Positions 35,731 through 45,785 of a DNA stretch of 64,000 nucleotides are shown here, piece by piece. Position 1 is the first letter of the stretch. The number at the start of each line of letters is the position of its first letter. The DNA lies in assembly GCA_027622275.1 (NCBI GenBank), contig JAQBZB010000006.1:26172-90171 (forward strand), in the 5' to 3' direction. Below the pieces are notes generated by a model. It saw only the letters and a program-made list of their open reading frames with translations, was not told the origin of the DNA and ran no database searches. The position numbers and the translations under genes are program-made. This DNA is from Planctomycetota bacterium (GTDB lineage Bacteria > Planctomycetota > Planctomycetia > Pirellulales > Pirellulaceae).

Positions 35731-36927
35731 ATGCAATTGCCCGTCTCTATGACTATGCCGCCATCCGACCGAATCTATCTGGACAACGCCGCGACCAGTT
35801 GGCAAAAGCCGCCTTCCGTCTATGAGGCGGTCGATCGGTACATGCGATTCAATGGAGCCCCGGCCGGTCGCGGTGCTTATCGCGAAGCGGTTGAAGTCGA
35901 GCGGCTGGTCAACGACGCTCGCAAGCGAATCGCAAACCTGATCGGCGCCTCCGACCCCAAGCGAATCGTCTTTACGTCCAGCGGAACCGACTCGCTGAAC
36001 TTGGCGATCCACGGCCTGCTGCGTGCTGGCGATCATGTCGTCACGACCGTTTGCGAGCACAATTCTGTCTTGCGGCCACTCCGGCACCTGGAGCAGGAAC
36101 TTGGCATTGCAGTAACTCGCGTTGAATGCGGGGCGAACGGGATCGTCGATCCAACGTCCTTCGCGGCGGCGATTCAGAGCAGTACGAAGCTGTTCGTTCT
36201 GACACACGCTTCCAATGTGACGGGTGCGATCCAGCCGGTCGAAGAAGTTGGAATGATCGCCGAATCGCGCGGCATTCGATTTCTGGTTGACGCAGCCCAG
36301 TCGTTGGGGCACATTCCAGTCACGGCAGATCAACTGCATGCCGATTTAATCGCCGCACCTGGTCATAAGGGGCTGCTCGGGCCGTTGGGGACAGGCGTCC
36401 TGTACGTTGCACCCGGAGTCGAAGAGCTTCTCAGCGCGACGCGTCAAGGCGGAACCGGGACGTCAAGTGAGAGCGACCAGCAACCCAAAACGCTCCCCGA
36501 CAAGTACGAATCGGGCAATCACAATGTTCCTGGCATCGTCGGTTTGGGAGCCGCTCTTACCTACCTCTCGGAACGCGGAGTAGACGACATCCGTCAGCAC
36601 GAACGAGAGCTTACCACGCGGCTGCTGGACGGTTTCCGGTCTCTCGACCATGTCACAATTTACGGCCCGCAAGATGCCGAACGTCGGGTGGGGGTAGTCA
36701 GCATCGCGATCGATGATTACGATCCGCAGGAAGTTGCAACGATGCTCGATGCGGCCTATGCGGTTCAAGTGCGGAGTGGCTTCCACTGCGCACCATTGAT
36801 GCATTCGAGCCTGGCGACTCGTGAACGTGGTGGTACGGTTCGATTCAGCTTGGGTCCCTTTACGACGCCCGATCAAATCGATCGTGCGATTCAAGCAGTT
36901 GGCGAAATCGCGGCGTCCGCGATCTGA
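35731..36927 (+). CDS. Class V cysteine desulfurase
   Basis: 398 residues, PLP-dependent. Motifs: YLDNAATSWQKPPSVYEAVD, RIVFTSSGTDSLNLAIHGLL, HASNVTGAIQPVEEV, FLVDAAQSLGHIPV, PGHKGLLGPLGTG (Schiff-base Lys) and the C-terminal RSGFHCAPLMH with the catalytic Cys. This places it in the Csd/SufS-like group whose members feed Fe-S assembly or sulfur transfer. Its position eight bases after moaA suggests it supplies persulfide to activate MoaD; this is inference, since no MoeB is seen. ATG 35749 is an alternative start without the first six residues. Confidence 0.9.
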   Translation: MQLPVSMTMPPSDRIYLDNAATSWQKPPSVYEAVDRYMRFNGAPAGRGAYREAVEVERLVNDARKRIANLIGASDPKRIVFTSSGTDSLNLAIHGLLRAGDHVVTTVCEHNSVLRPLRHLEQELGIAVTRVECGANGIVDPTSFAAAIQSSTKLFVLTHASNVTGAIQPVEEVGMIAESRGIRFLVDAAQSLGHIPVTADQLHADLIAAPGHKGLLGPLGTGVLYVAPGVEELLSATRQGGTGTSSESDQQPKTLPDKYESGNHNVPGIVGLGAALTYLSERGVDDIRQHERELTTRLLDGFRSLDHVTIYGPQDAERRVGVVSIAIDDYDPQEVATMLDAAYAVQVRSGFHCAPLMHSSLATRERGGTVRFSLGPFTTPDQIDRAIQAVGEIAASAI

Positions 36928-36950
36928 TGTAGCCACAAGGAGAGTAGTCA

Positions 36951-37370
36951 ATGGCTGAGCAGCCTTGGTACAAGGACGGATTGCGGTTCAAGTGTACACA
37001 GTGTGGCAATTGCTGTACCGGGGCACCGGGCTATGTCTGGGTAAATCAAGCCGAGGTCGAAGCCATTGCCGCCGAACTGGGTGAATCTGACGTCGATGCG
37101 TTTGAAGCCGAGTACGTTCACAAGGTTGGAATTCGCCGGAGTCTGCGGGAGTTTCCCAACGGTGACTGCGTTTTCTTCGACAATGAGACTCGCAGATGCA
37201 CGGTCTACAATGCTCGTCCACGGCAATGCCGAACGTGGCCGTTCTGGGACTCGAATCTGAAGACTCCAGAAGCGTGGGCCGAGACCTGCGAAGTTTGCCC
37301 CGGGAGCGGGAAAGGCGAACTCTATCAAATCGACCACATCGAATCGCAACGCAAAGTATTTCGCGTCTGA
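36951..37370 (+). CDS. YkgJ-type zinc/iron-chelating cysteine cluster protein
   Basis: 139 residues. The N-terminal CTQCGNCCTGAPGYVWV and later GDCVFFDNETRRCTVYNARP, then RQCRTWPFW and CEVCPGSG, reproduce the CxxCxxCC...C...YxxRPxxCR pattern of the YkgJ family, which binds zinc or iron. The start follows AGGAGA. It is 23 bp after the cysteine desulfurase on the same strand, so a link to metal or sulfur trafficking is plausible but not proven. A hemP gene converges on it. Confidence 0.88.
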   Translation: MAEQPWYKDGLRFKCTQCGNCCTGAPGYVWVNQAEVEAIAAELGESDVDAFEAEYVHKVGIRRSLREFPNGDCVFFDNETRRCTVYNARPRQCRTWPFWDSNLKTPEAWAETCEVCPGSGKGELYQIDHIESQRKVFRV

Positions 37371-37377
37371 AACGGTT

Positions 37378-37560
37378 CTACTTGTGCAAAATCAGCTTGT
37401 TGTTGCGCGTGCATCGCAATCGATAGACTTCACCCCCGTGGACGATGATCGCCTCGGTGTGGCCCGCAAGCAGCTCTTTGGAAGTCCACTGCCGAGGTGA
37501 CGCATCCGTTCGGTCGGCGTTCGCTTGCTCGTCGCCGTCATTGACCGGTTCGATTGGCAT
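37378..37560 (-). CDS. hemP: HemP-family hemin-uptake-associated small protein
   Basis: 60 residues. The C-terminal half, SKELLAGHTEAIIVHGGEVY followed by RLRCTRNNKLILHK, fits the HemP family consensus (S-x-E-L-F...I-x-H-x-G-x-x-Y-x-L-R-x-T-x-x-x-K-L-I-L-x-K). In Proteobacteria HemP is a small protein needed for heme-uptake gene activation. No heme receptor or ABC transporter is adjacent. It is 21 bp downstream of the DUF1559 gene on the same strand, so it may be read through from it. Confidence 0.82.
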   Translation of the reverse strand: MPIEPVNDGDEQANADRTDASPRQWTSKELLAGHTEAIIVHGGEVYRLRCTRNNKLILHK

Positions 37561-37581
37561 GGGGATACCTTGGCAAATGCC

Positions 37582-38577
37582 TTACAGCTCGCCAAGTACC
37601 TCTCCTCCACTGCGTGTTGCGTAGCCTCGCCAGACGGAGAGATCGACCGTCTCGGCAGCGAATCTTACGGAGCCGTCCACCAGACCGACTTGGGCACCGC
37701 CAGGGTGATAGCTTCGCGATGTAACCACGGCGTAGGTGGTTTGGTTGGTTGTCTTGCCTTCGCGAGAGGAAGTGAAATCGATGTCGTACTCCTGGCCCCC
37801 GCTGTTATAAATGAACTTGGTGTTTGGCGGAAATGTTCCGGTGAAGCCTGATTGGTGCGTTCGACCGTCAACCCACTCGGTGTGACCTGAGTTTGTTTTG
37901 AAGTTTCCGCCGAATAAAACAACCTGAGCAGGGTTCGCCGGAATCCCAATGCCCAAACCAGTAGGATTCCCGCCATCGCGTAGATAGGGATTCCACGCTT
38001 TGACTTCCGCGAAGGCGAGCGTATTGCTCGTGCCGTCTGTCACGGAAGCAAAGTTAATGCGACCGTTCGGATAGGCGATCCCGTTGCCTCCCTGTTGCGT
38101 GGTCGGGTCATATACAAACCACGTTCCCAAATTGATGCCGTAGCTCAGCGGATAGTGCGTGAGCGCGCCATCGGGACGTTCTCGGTCATTAATCTCGCTC
38201 GGGCAGATAAAGGCCGCAATGCGCTGCTTCGTCACGGCAGGTTGTGTCGCGTAACTGAGATTCCAGTCAATCAAGTCTTGGAGATTCTCTTGCTCCAAAA
38301 ATGACAGTAACCTCGCTTGAGGTGACCAGGGGTCGAAGGTGCTATTGCTCGGCAGTAACGCGGACGGCGGAAATGCCTTGTAGGTGTCGTGGTAATTGTG
38401 CAGCGCTAAGCCCATCTGCTTGAGATTGTTTCCGCAAGACATTCGCCGCGCGGCTTCGCGAGCGGCTTGAACAGCGGGTAGCAGGAGTGCCACGAGTATT
38501 CCGATGATCGCAATGACGACCAGCAACTCGACAAGTGTAAAGGCATAGGGGCGGGTGCGAAGTGCTCGGTGAGACAT
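37582..38577 (-). CDS. DUF1559 protein with prepilin-type N-terminus
   Basis: 331 residues. The N-terminus [20 protein letters not shown] (about 13-32) is a type IV prepilin/pseudopilin signal helix, preceded by Ala where Gly is usual. The RREAARR-like [20 protein letters not shown] that follows is the DUF1559 hallmark (SBP_bac_10 family). The C-terminus ends in the VDGSVRF...DLSVWR motif. Dozens of paralogues are typical of each planctomycete genome. They are thought to be pilin-like envelope proteins. The start at 38577 is followed by a normal charged leader. Confidence 0.93.
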   Translation of the reverse strand: MSHRALRTRPYAFTLVELLVVIAIIGILVALLLPAVQAAREAARRMSCGNNLKQMGLALHNYHDTYKAFPPSALLPSNSTFDPWSPQARLLSFLEQENLQDLIDWNLSYATQPAVTKQRIAAFICPSEINDRERPDGALTHYPLSYGINLGTWFVYDPTTQQGGNGIAYPNGRINFASVTDGTSNTLAFAEVKAWNPYLRDGGNPTGLGIGIPANPAQVVLFGGNFKTNSGHTEWVDGRTHQSGFTGTFPPNTKFIYNSGGQEYDIDFTSSREGKTTNQTTYAVVTSRSYHPGGAQVGLVDGSVRFAAETVDLSVWRGYATRSGGEVLGEL

Positions 38578-38820
38578 GTGCCAGCTTCCTTAAATTGGGG
38601 TGGGATAATGGTGGGCAGTGGCTGGCAAAACAGCTGGCTTGCTGCAAGTGAGACTCAGTATCAGTAAGATGTCCCTGGCTGTCAAGCCCCCATCCCCGCA
38701 AACTGTGCTTAATCGTAACTCGCTTTCACATCATTGGTTGCGAAGTTCGTGGCCTTCTCCGATCATTTCAAGTACTATGGGCGAACCAGTTGCCATGCCT
38801 TCCGATGGAGACTCTTACCG

Positions 38821-40083
38821 ATGCCCCAACGTATTTCTTTTGCTTTGCGTCACGCTGGTTGTTTTCTGTTGCTTGCGATTGTGCTTTCAAATCAGTCGCG
38901 TGCGAGTGATTGGGCGACCTGGCGAGGGCCGAATCTGAACGGCATTGCTGCCGGTGGACAGTCGCCACCCGTCACATGGAGCGAGAGCCAGAATGTGATC
39001 TGGAAAGCGCCCGTCCCCGGCCGAGGTCACTCGTCGCCCACGATCGTCGGCGATCGGATCTTCCTGACGACCGCTGACGAGCCGTCCCAATCGCAAAGTG
39101 TCATCGCCTTTGATCGAAGCACAGGAAAACAACTCTGGACGACGCCCATCAGTAAAAGCGGCTTTCCTCCGAAGCATCCCAAGAACTCACATGCCACGCC
39201 GTCGGTCGCGTCTGATGGCGAGCGGTTGTTCGTTTCGTTTCACCATCACGCCAGCATCCAAGTTTCGGCGATTTCGTTGGAGGGCAAAGGACTCTGGCAG
39301 AAAACGATCGGCAAGTACGATCCGCAGCAGTACAAGTACGGCTACGCCCCCTCGCCGATGCTGTACAAATCGCTCGTCCTGATCGCGGCGGATTACGACG
39401 GGGGCGGTTGGCTGGCGGCGCTGGATGGCAAGTCGGGGGCGACAAAGTGGCAAATCGCCCGCTCGCGAAAGCTCAGCTTCTCGTCGCCCGTCGTTGCCAA
39501 CGTGGCCGGCCGCGACCAATTGTTGATTAGCGGGACGGAGCAGGTTGCCAGCTATGATCCCAGCAGCGGCAAACAGCTGTGGGCGACGCCCGCGACCACG
39601 ATGGCCACTTGCGGGACGATGGTCTGGGACGGCGATTTGGTGTTCGCCAGCGGCGGCTATCCGAAATCTGAGACGGTCTGTCTCAACGCCCGCGACGGTC
39701 GGCTCGTCTGGCGAAATGATCAGAAGTGCTACGAGCAATCGATGCTGGCGGTGGATGGTCACCTTTACGCCGTGAACGATGGCGGGATTGCCCATTGTTG
39801 GCAGGCGAGTGACGGCCGCGAGATGTGGACCTCACGGCTGGCAGGCGGCCCCGTCAGCGCCTCGCCGACCCTTGCCAACGGGAACATCTACCTCGCCAAC
39901 GAAGCGGGAACGATTTACGTCTTCAAAGCACAGCCGACTCGTTTTGAACTCGTCGCGCGCAACCAACTAGGCGACGAAGCGTTCGCCTCGCCGACGATCT
40001 GCAACAGCCGGATCTATATGCGCGTCGCGTCGAGCGCCGGGGGCGGCCGGCAAGAGACGCTGTATTGCATCGGTACCGACTAA
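38821..40083 (+). CDS. Exported PQQ-type beta-propeller protein
   Basis: 420 residues from ATG 38821. A signal peptide is visible (HAGCFLLLAIVLSNQSRASD, cleavage near residue 24). The mature part opens with WATWRGPNLNGIA, typical of planctomycete PQQ-like outer proteins. It continues with repeated WXXXXPGRGHSSPTIVGDRI- and FDRSTGKQLWTTPI-type blades, in total about seven. It lacks PQQ-binding and calcium-ligand residues of true quinoprotein dehydrogenases as far as I can see, so it is probably a structural or binding propeller. It ends 23 bp before a fold-back element shared with the convergent putA gene. Confidence 0.85.
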   Translation: MPQRISFALRHAGCFLLLAIVLSNQSRASDWATWRGPNLNGIAAGGQSPPVTWSESQNVIWKAPVPGRGHSSPTIVGDRIFLTTADEPSQSQSVIAFDRSTGKQLWTTPISKSGFPPKHPKNSHATPSVASDGERLFVSFHHHASIQVSAISLEGKGLWQKTIGKYDPQQYKYGYAPSPMLYKSLVLIAADYDGGGWLAALDGKSGATKWQIARSRKLSFSSPVVANVAGRDQLLISGTEQVASYDPSSGKQLWATPATTMATCGTMVWDGDLVFASGGYPKSETVCLNARDGRLVWRNDQKCYEQSMLAVDGHLYAVNDGGIAHCWQASDGREMWTSRLAGGPVSASPTLANGNIYLANEAGTIYVFKAQPTRFELVARNQLGDEAFASPTICNSRIYMRVASSAGGGRQETLYCIGTD

Positions 40084-40106
40084 GGCAAGACGACGTGTAG
40101 TGCCAA

Positions 40107-40161
40107 TGTAGACTGCACACTCCGTGTGCAGAGATTCCGCACACGGAGTGTGCGGTCTACA
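40107..40161. repeat. Double-hairpin fold-back element with GTAG heads, GCACAC class
   Basis: The left arm at 40107-40131 (TGTAGACTGCACACTCCGTG...) and the right arm at 40137-40161 are inverted copies with a five-base loop. Each arm contains an inner hairpin with a TCC or GGA apex (TGCACAC-TCC-GTGTGCA). GTAG heads both arms. It sits exactly between the convergent PQQ-propeller and putA genes, touching the putA stop, and may also terminate transcription. Confidence 0.88.
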
Positions 40162-43100
40162 CTATACGTCCGGCGCGAAACCGCGGCGCATCGTGTTCTC
40201 GGTGATCGTGCGCGGCACCACGAACTGAAGAAGGTAGTCGGGGCCGCCAGCCTTGCTGCCGATGCCGGACATCTTGAAGCCGCCGAATGGTTGGCGGCCG
40301 ACCGTCGCGCCGGTGATGGTCCGATTCAGATAAAGGTTGCCCACGATCAGCTCGCGTCTGGCTCGCTCCAGATTGGCGGGGCTGCGCGAGTAGAATCCGC
40401 CGGTTAACGCATAGTGGGTACTGTTGGCGATGCGGAAGGCCGCGTCCAGGTTCTCGGCACGAATGACCGCCAGGACGGGGCCGAAGATTTCCTCTTGCGC
40501 GATTCGTGCATCGGGCGAGACGTCGGCGAAGATATGTGGGCCGACGAAGAATCCCTGCCGAGCGAGTTCCGCGACGTCAACGGCCAGCTCTTCTCGCCCC
40601 TCGCGCTGGCCAATTGCGATGTATTCATGAACCTTAGCAAGCGCCGCTTCGTCGATCACCGGGCCGACCGACGTCGAAGGATACTCGGCCGGACCGATCT
40701 CCAGACTGCGAGTCGCTTCCACCAGCCGTCGCACAAACGCATCATAGACGTCGGCCAGTACGATCACGCGGCTGCACGCCGAACACTTCTGGCCTTGGAA
40801 CCCGAAGGCGCTCTTGACGGTCCCGAGCACGGCCTCGTCGAGATCGGCGTCGGCATCGACGATAATTGCATTCTTTCCGCCCATTTCGGCGATCACTCGC
40901 TTCACGTGGCCGATCCCGCCCGCCGACACCTCCGCCGCGCGGCGATTGATCGCCAAGCCGACTTCGCGCGAACCGGTAAAGACGATCAAGGCGACGTCGG
41001 GATGTTCCACCAACGCCGCGCCCGCGACTTCGCCTTTGCCAGGAAGAAAGTTCGCGACGCCGTAAGGCAAGCCTGCTGCTTGCAATATCTTCATGAAGCG
41101 GGCGGCCACGACCGACGCCTGTTCGGCCGGTTTCATGACGACCGTGTTTCCGGTTGCCAGTGCCGCCGTCGTCATGCCAGTCAGAATCGCCAAGGGGAAA
41201 TTCCAAGGGGCGATCACCGCCGTTACGCCGCGCGGCACGTACTCGAACCGATTCTCTTCGCCCGGCACGTCAGCGCCCTCAGGCTGGGCGATCGCAATCG
41301 CGCTGCTGGCATAGTACTCGCAGAAGTCGATCGCTTCACAGACATCGTTCGTCGCTTCGCGCCAGCCTTTGCCGCATTCGTACACTTCCCAGGCGGCCAG
41401 TTCGAAGAACTGATCTCGCATTAGCTGTGCCGCGCGGCGAATGATCTTGGCCCGCGCCTCGGCTGGCTCATTGCGCCATCGTATTAGAGCCTTCTTGGCG
41501 ACTTCAACTGCTAAGTCGACTGGTTCCCTTTCAGCCAACGCAACCGTCCCTACGACGCGATCTTTAAACGATGGGTCGAGCGAATCCAAATGGCCCGGTG
41601 CCTCAATCAGTACTTTGCCGATGACCAGCGGATAACTACGTCCCAATTCCGTCATCACCTTCTGCAATGCGTCACGCATGGCGGCGACGTTCGATTCCTG
41701 GGCGAAATCAACCGGCGGGTGATTTTGGAACGTCGCGTCGAATCGCCGCCGATCGGCGGCATGAGTATCAGAGCCAGTCATCGCTTCCTCTTCTTTCTCG
41801 GATGAACGGTCGTGCTGAGTTTCGAGCGGGTCACGCAGCAACTCGTCGCGAGCGACTTGCTCGATAAAGCCGGCCCGCAAAAAGGAATCGTTCGAAGTAT
41901 TCTCCAACAACCGCCGCACCAAATAAGCCATGCCCGGGATCAACTCGCCGTAAGGCATATAGATTCGCAGGCGGTGCCCCAAGGCGACCAGCGTCTGCTT
42001 CTCGCCATCGGCCATGCCGTACAGCATCTGCACTTCGAACGCCTTCTTGTCGATGCCCAGATGTTCGGCAGTCGCCAAGCCGTGGGCGATCGAGCGAATG
42101 TTGTGCGTGCCCAGTGCCGGGCGAAGATGCTCGTGGTGTTGCATCACGAACCGCGTGGCCCGCTCGAAGCTGGCATCGGATTGCCACTTCTGTTGATACA
42201 CGGGAACCGGCCAGCCGGCCGCCTTGGCGTGGACGGTTTCGTAATCCCAATACGCCCCTTTCACCAAGCGAACCCACACCGGCCGCCCGCGCCGCTTCGC
42301 CCAATCGACTAACTCCTGCAAGTCCGCTGCCGCGTCCTGTAGGTAACATTGAATGACGATCCCCACGTCGCCGATGTCACGAAACTCCTCCTCTTGCAGT
42401 ACCTCCTTGAAGATCCGCAACGTGAGATCTTTCTTCTCGTACGACTCCATATCGACGTTGATGAACGCCTTGTGGCTCTTCGCCACGCGGAGCAAATCGC
42501 GCAGCCGTTCGCCCGCCCGCGCGAGCGCGCCCTCGGGGTCGATCGCGTCGAACTGCGAGTCGAGGGCGGACAGCTTGATCGACAGGTTCATCCGCGGCAC
42601 TTCACCGAGCACGCTGCGGTCGATGGTCGTTTCGATGGGCCAGCGATTGACTTCCGGGGCGACGCGCTCGATCAGATTCACGTAAGCATAAAAGAATCGC
42701 TCGGCCTCCGCGTCGCTGGTCACGGCTTCGCCCAAGATATCCAAGGTGAAGCCACGCCGCTCGCGCCGCTCGCGCACCGCCGCTTCGACCACTTCGGCGA
42801 CATTCGTGCCCGCAATGAAGCGACGAGCGAGATCCATCGCGCTCAGGCGGGCGAGCCGCGCGATCGCAGCGCGTGTAAAGGACGATCGTCGGCCGATGCC
42901 CAAGGCAGTTCGAACCGCCGCGGGCAAGTGACCGCGAACTTCGTTGAGATACTCGTTCAGGTGTCCGACGACGGCCTCGTTGGTGTGCAGCATGGGCAGC
43001 ACATCGACGAAGCGGAAGAGCTGGACCTTCAATCCCTCGTCGCGCATCGCCCAGTCCATCAAGCGTTCATCCCACCAGCGACGTTGCAGCACGCTCGGCC

Positions 43101-43215
43101 GCTGCTCGTCGAGATGATCAAACAGATAATGCCCCAGTTCCTGAGTACGACGCTCAATCGCCGCGACATCCCGCCCGGCGAAATCCGGCACTTCGTTCCA
43201 TCGCTCGAGCGTCAT
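40162..43215 (-). CDS. putA: Bifunctional proline dehydrogenase / P5C dehydrogenase
   Basis: About 1017 residues from ATG 43215. The proline-dehydrogenase barrel occupies roughly 80-470: [47 protein letters not shown] and the FAD-linked [14 protein letters not shown]. After a linker near 500 comes an aldehyde-dehydrogenase domain: [33 protein letters not shown] (general-base Glu) and [15 protein letters not shown] (catalytic Cys). Such fusions oxidise proline to glutamate by substrate channelling. There is no DNA-binding domain. ATG 43293 is an alternative, but that extension reads into an Lhr helicase remnant. The stop touches a double-hairpin element. Confidence 0.93.
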   Translation of the reverse strand: MTLERWNEVPDFAGRDVAAIERRTQELGHYLFDHLDEQRPSVLQRRWWDERLMDWAMRDEGLKVQLFRFVDVLPMLHTNEAVVGHLNEYLNEVRGHLPAAVRTALGIGRRSSFTRAAIARLARLSAMDLARRFIAGTNVAEVVEAAVRERRERRGFTLDILGEAVTSDAEAERFFYAYVNLIERVAPEVNRWPIETTIDRSVLGEVPRMNLSIKLSALDSQFDAIDPEGALARAGERLRDLLRVAKSHKAFINVDMESYEKKDLTLRIFKEVLQEEEFRDIGDVGIVIQCYLQDAAADLQELVDWAKRRGRPVWVRLVKGAYWDYETVHAKAAGWPVPVYQQKWQSDASFERATRFVMQHHEHLRPALGTHNIRSIAHGLATAEHLGIDKKAFEVQMLYGMADGEKQTLVALGHRLRIYMPYGELIPGMAYLVRRLLENTSNDSFLRAGFIEQVARDELLRDPLETQHDRSSEKEEEAMTGSDTHAADRRRFDATFQNHPPVDFAQESNVAAMRDALQKVMTELGRSYPLVIGKVLIEAPGHLDSLDPSFKDRVVGTVALAEREPVDLAVEVAKKALIRWRNEPAEARAKIIRRAAQLMRDQFFELAAWEVYECGKGWREATNDVCEAIDFCEYYASSAIAIAQPEGADVPGEENRFEYVPRGVTAVIAPWNFPLAILTGMTTAALATGNTVVMKPAEQASVVAARFMKILQAAGLPYGVANFLPGKGEVAGAALVEHPDVALIVFTGSREVGLAINRRAAEVSAGGIGHVKRVIAEMGGKNAIIVDADADLDEAVLGTVKSAFGFQGQKCSACSRVIVLADVYDAFVRRLVEATRSLEIGPAEYPSTSVGPVIDEAALAKVHEYIAIGQREGREELAVDVAELARQGFFVGPHIFADVSPDARIAQEEIFGPVLAVIRAENLDAAFRIANSTHYALTGGFYSRSPANLERARRELIVGNLYLNRTITGATVGRQPFGGFKMSGIGSKAGGPDYLLQFVVPRTITENTMRRGFAPDV

Positions 43216-43298
43216 GTTTGCCTCAACGAGCGGGACGGGAGGCGGCTGGTCAACTCGGGAGCCCGTCGCGGCTTGCGGTCCGACTGGAGCCATGACGA

Positions 43299-43907
43299 TC
43301 GATTGATCCGCGCCCCAAAGGGCGAATGAATCACCAGTTGCATGCCGCCCGACTCGTCGAAGAAACGCTCGAAGACGATCTGCTCCGTGGTCGGCACGAG
43401 CCCGATGGCGGCGACTTGCGGCTCGATGTAATTCGAGGCTTGTTCGACGGCCCAGGCGTTTACGCCGCATACGTTTTGCAACGGCGAGAGACCAGGTTTA
43501 GGGGAGTCGACCGTACGCGACACCTCACGGCTCTTTTCCGACGTCAGCACCAGGTGCAACGATTCCGGCGTCGTGGCCAAGATGTGCGGCGGAACGCGCA
43601 GCATCTTTTGCCGCGCGGATTGCGGCTGCTGCAAATTGCGTTCGATGTCATTGCTGAGTGCCTTCAGCGGCGAGACATAAACGACGCACACACCGTCACT
43701 CAGCGTTCCCTCAAGCCACTCCTGCCCCAGTCGATTCAGGCACACGAGAAACGCAGCGAGTGTCTTGCCGGAGCCTGTCGGTGCCGCAATCAGCGTGTTC
43801 CGCCCCGCAGCGATCAGCGGCCAACCCATGCGCTGCGGCTGGGTCGGCTCGCCAAAACGAGCTGCAAACCATTCGTGAATCAGCGGATGAAAGGTACGGA
43901 GCGGCAT
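43299..43907 (-). pseudogene. Internally deleted remnant of an Lhr-type DEAD/DEAH helicase
   Basis: About 203 codons still read as helicase. Residues 1-93 hold the N-terminus with the Q-motif region ([20 protein letters not shown]) and Walker A (APTGSGKT), then [17 protein letters not shown]. About 30 residues are missing, then comes [20 protein letters not shown]. After residue about 133 (near 43511) several hundred residues, including motif II (DEVH/DEIH) and motif VI, are gone, and the sequence resumes in a later segment: [24 protein letters not shown]. The frame stays open into the putA leader. No helicase activity is possible. Confidence 0.85.
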
Positions 43908-44101
43908 GCCGTCATTGTAACGCTATGAATTCTCACCGGGAGCCTCGCCCTCCCCAATCCGCCGCGAACAATGCACAGATTGAAGGAGTGAACCGCCCCG
44001 GACTTGACCGTGACTCGCTTGACCTGCGAGCGGGTGCCCGTTTACGCTACGGTTCTGCTATCCATTCTCACCGAGACGTTCCGGCCGTACGAGCGTGCAT
44101 C
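43908..44101. other. Divergent gap between Lhr remnant and DUF1549 gene
   Basis: Nothing but a possible promoter region for the DUF1549 operon is expected here. No clear promoter, repeat or RNA is seen in these 194 bases. Confidence 0.4.
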
Positions 44102-45736
44102 ATGCCCCACCGAGTGCGTTCCCTGTCGTATTTGCGCGTGCTGGCGTTCGCGGGCCTTGTGTCGGGCTCACCGGTGTTGGGCTCAATCGCCGTCGCCGAA
44201 GAGTTGCTGCATCAGCGGATCGACAAGTTGATCGCCGCGAGTGCGGCAGGCGACCTTGCCGCACGGGCCGAAGACGGTGAGTTCCTGCGTCGCGTGTACC
44301 TGGATCTGGCCGGCAGGATTCCCAGCGTCGCCGAGGCGCGAGCCTTCCTCGACGACATGTCCGCCGACAAACGCACTACAACCATCGACCGGTTGCTGGC
44401 CTCGGAAGAATACTCCACGCACATGGCCGAAGCCTTCGACGTGATGTTGATGGAACGGCGCGGCGAACACGACGAATGGATGAAGTTTCTTCAGACCTCG
44501 TTTGCCGGGAACAAGCCGTGGGATCAATTGGTGCGCGAGATCCTTGCTCCCGATGCCGAAAATGAAGCGGCCCGCGGTGCCGCATTTTTCTACACCAAAC
44601 GGCTCGAGCGATACGGACAGCAGGACGACGACATGCCGGGCCTCGTCCGCGATGTCGGACGATTGTTCCTCGGTGTCGACGTGCAATGCGCGCAGTGCCA
44701 CGACCACCTGTTCATCGACGACTACAAGCAGGAGCACTACCAGGGTCTATATGCCTTCGTGGGAAATGCGACCATTCGCACCGACCAGCCGTTTCCCGCG
44801 ATTGCCGAGAAGCCGCTCATGAAAGAAGTCGAATTCACGTCCGTATTCGTCCAGGTCCCCAAATCGACCGGCCCTCGTCTTCCCGGTGGCGAAGAAATCG
44901 AATTGCCCTTATTCAAGGCCGGCGAAGAATACGAAGTGCCTCCTGATCGCAAGACAAATTCGCCGGGCGTTCTAAAATTCAGCACCTTGAAGATCCTGGC
45001 CGAGCAGCTTCCTCGGGCGGAAAACGAGTTCTTCAATCGGAACATTGCCAACCGGTTGTGGTGGCTGATGATGGGGCGTGGACTGGTCGATCCGTTGGAC
45101 ATGCAACACAGCGGCAATCCGCCCTCCCATCCGGAATTGCTCGATTTGCTCGCCAACCAGATGGCGGCGCATAAATTCGATATTAAGTGGTTCCTACGCG
45201 AATTGGCGCTGACGGAAACGTACCAGCGGAGCGGACGATTGCCCGCGGAAGGCACGGTGCCGCCTGCGACTAGTTACCGCGCGGCGCTCGAAAAGCGGAT
45301 GTCCGCCGAGCAATTGTTGCGCAGCGTGTTGGAGGCGACCGGCGAGTCGACCCGCGTTCGGGAAGAGAAGGAAGGCGCGCCGAAGTTCAAAGACGTTGCC
45401 GATCGGTTCAACAAGGCGTTGGCCAACCCGCCAAAGGAGCCGGAACTCGAGTTTGCGCCTTCGGTGAAAGGTGCCTTGTTCCTGTCGAACGACACGCTCG
45501 TGTTGAGCCTGTTGGAGCGGCACGAGGGAAACCTTGTCGATCGGCTGATAAAGCTGGACGAAGCCGACGCCGTCGCTGTTGAGTTGTACCTTAGCGTATT
45601 GACCCGTCGGCCCAACGACGAAGAACGCGCGGACGTGCGCGAGTACCTCGACCAAAACGGCGACCGCCGTGAAGCAGCACTCGGCCATCTGGCTTGGGCA
45701 CTGTTGGCCTCGACTGAGTTTTGCGTGAATCATTGA
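44102..45736 (+). CDS. DUF1549/DUF1553 exported protein with CxxCH motif
   Basis: 544 residues from ATG 44102. Signal peptide: MPHRVRSLSYLRVLAFAGLV, cleavage near 30. DUF1549 spans about 35-235 (FLRRVYLDLAGRIPSVAEAR, VDVQCAQCHDHLF with a CxxCH motif near 197). DUF1553 follows (NRNIANRLWWLMMGRGLVDP, SHPELLDLLANQM, WFLRELALTETYQRSGR). It forms an operon with DUF1501 and WD40 proteins, a set repeated many times in Planctomycetes. The proposed role is degradation or sensing of complex carbohydrates; this rests on family reputation only. Confidence 0.92.
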   Translation: MPHRVRSLSYLRVLAFAGLVSGSPVLGSIAVAEELLHQRIDKLIAASAAGDLAARAEDGEFLRRVYLDLAGRIPSVAEARAFLDDMSADKRTTTIDRLLASEEYSTHMAEAFDVMLMERRGEHDEWMKFLQTSFAGNKPWDQLVREILAPDAENEAARGAAFFYTKRLERYGQQDDDMPGLVRDVGRLFLGVDVQCAQCHDHLFIDDYKQEHYQGLYAFVGNATIRTDQPFPAIAEKPLMKEVEFTSVFVQVPKSTGPRLPGGEEIELPLFKAGEEYEVPPDRKTNSPGVLKFSTLKILAEQLPRAENEFFNRNIANRLWWLMMGRGLVDPLDMQHSGNPPSHPELLDLLANQMAAHKFDIKWFLRELALTETYQRSGRLPAEGTVPPATSYRAALEKRMSAEQLLRSVLEATGESTRVREEKEGAPKFKDVADRFNKALANPPKEPELEFAPSVKGALFLSNDTLVLSLLERHEGNLVDRLIKLDEADAVAVELYLSVLTRRPNDEERADVREYLDQNGDRREAALGHLAWALLASTEFCVNH

Positions 45737-45785
45737 CGACGTTCCGGTCCCAGCGAACCGGTATTCGGAAAACAGGAGCCTTCGC

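Noticed and set aside
40107..40161. Interpreting the fold-back between the PQQ-propeller gene and putA only as a bidirectional terminator
   Set aside because: The lack of U-runs, the GTAG heads and the same two-hairpin design inside operons elsewhere make a pure terminator role insufficient, though it may also terminate.
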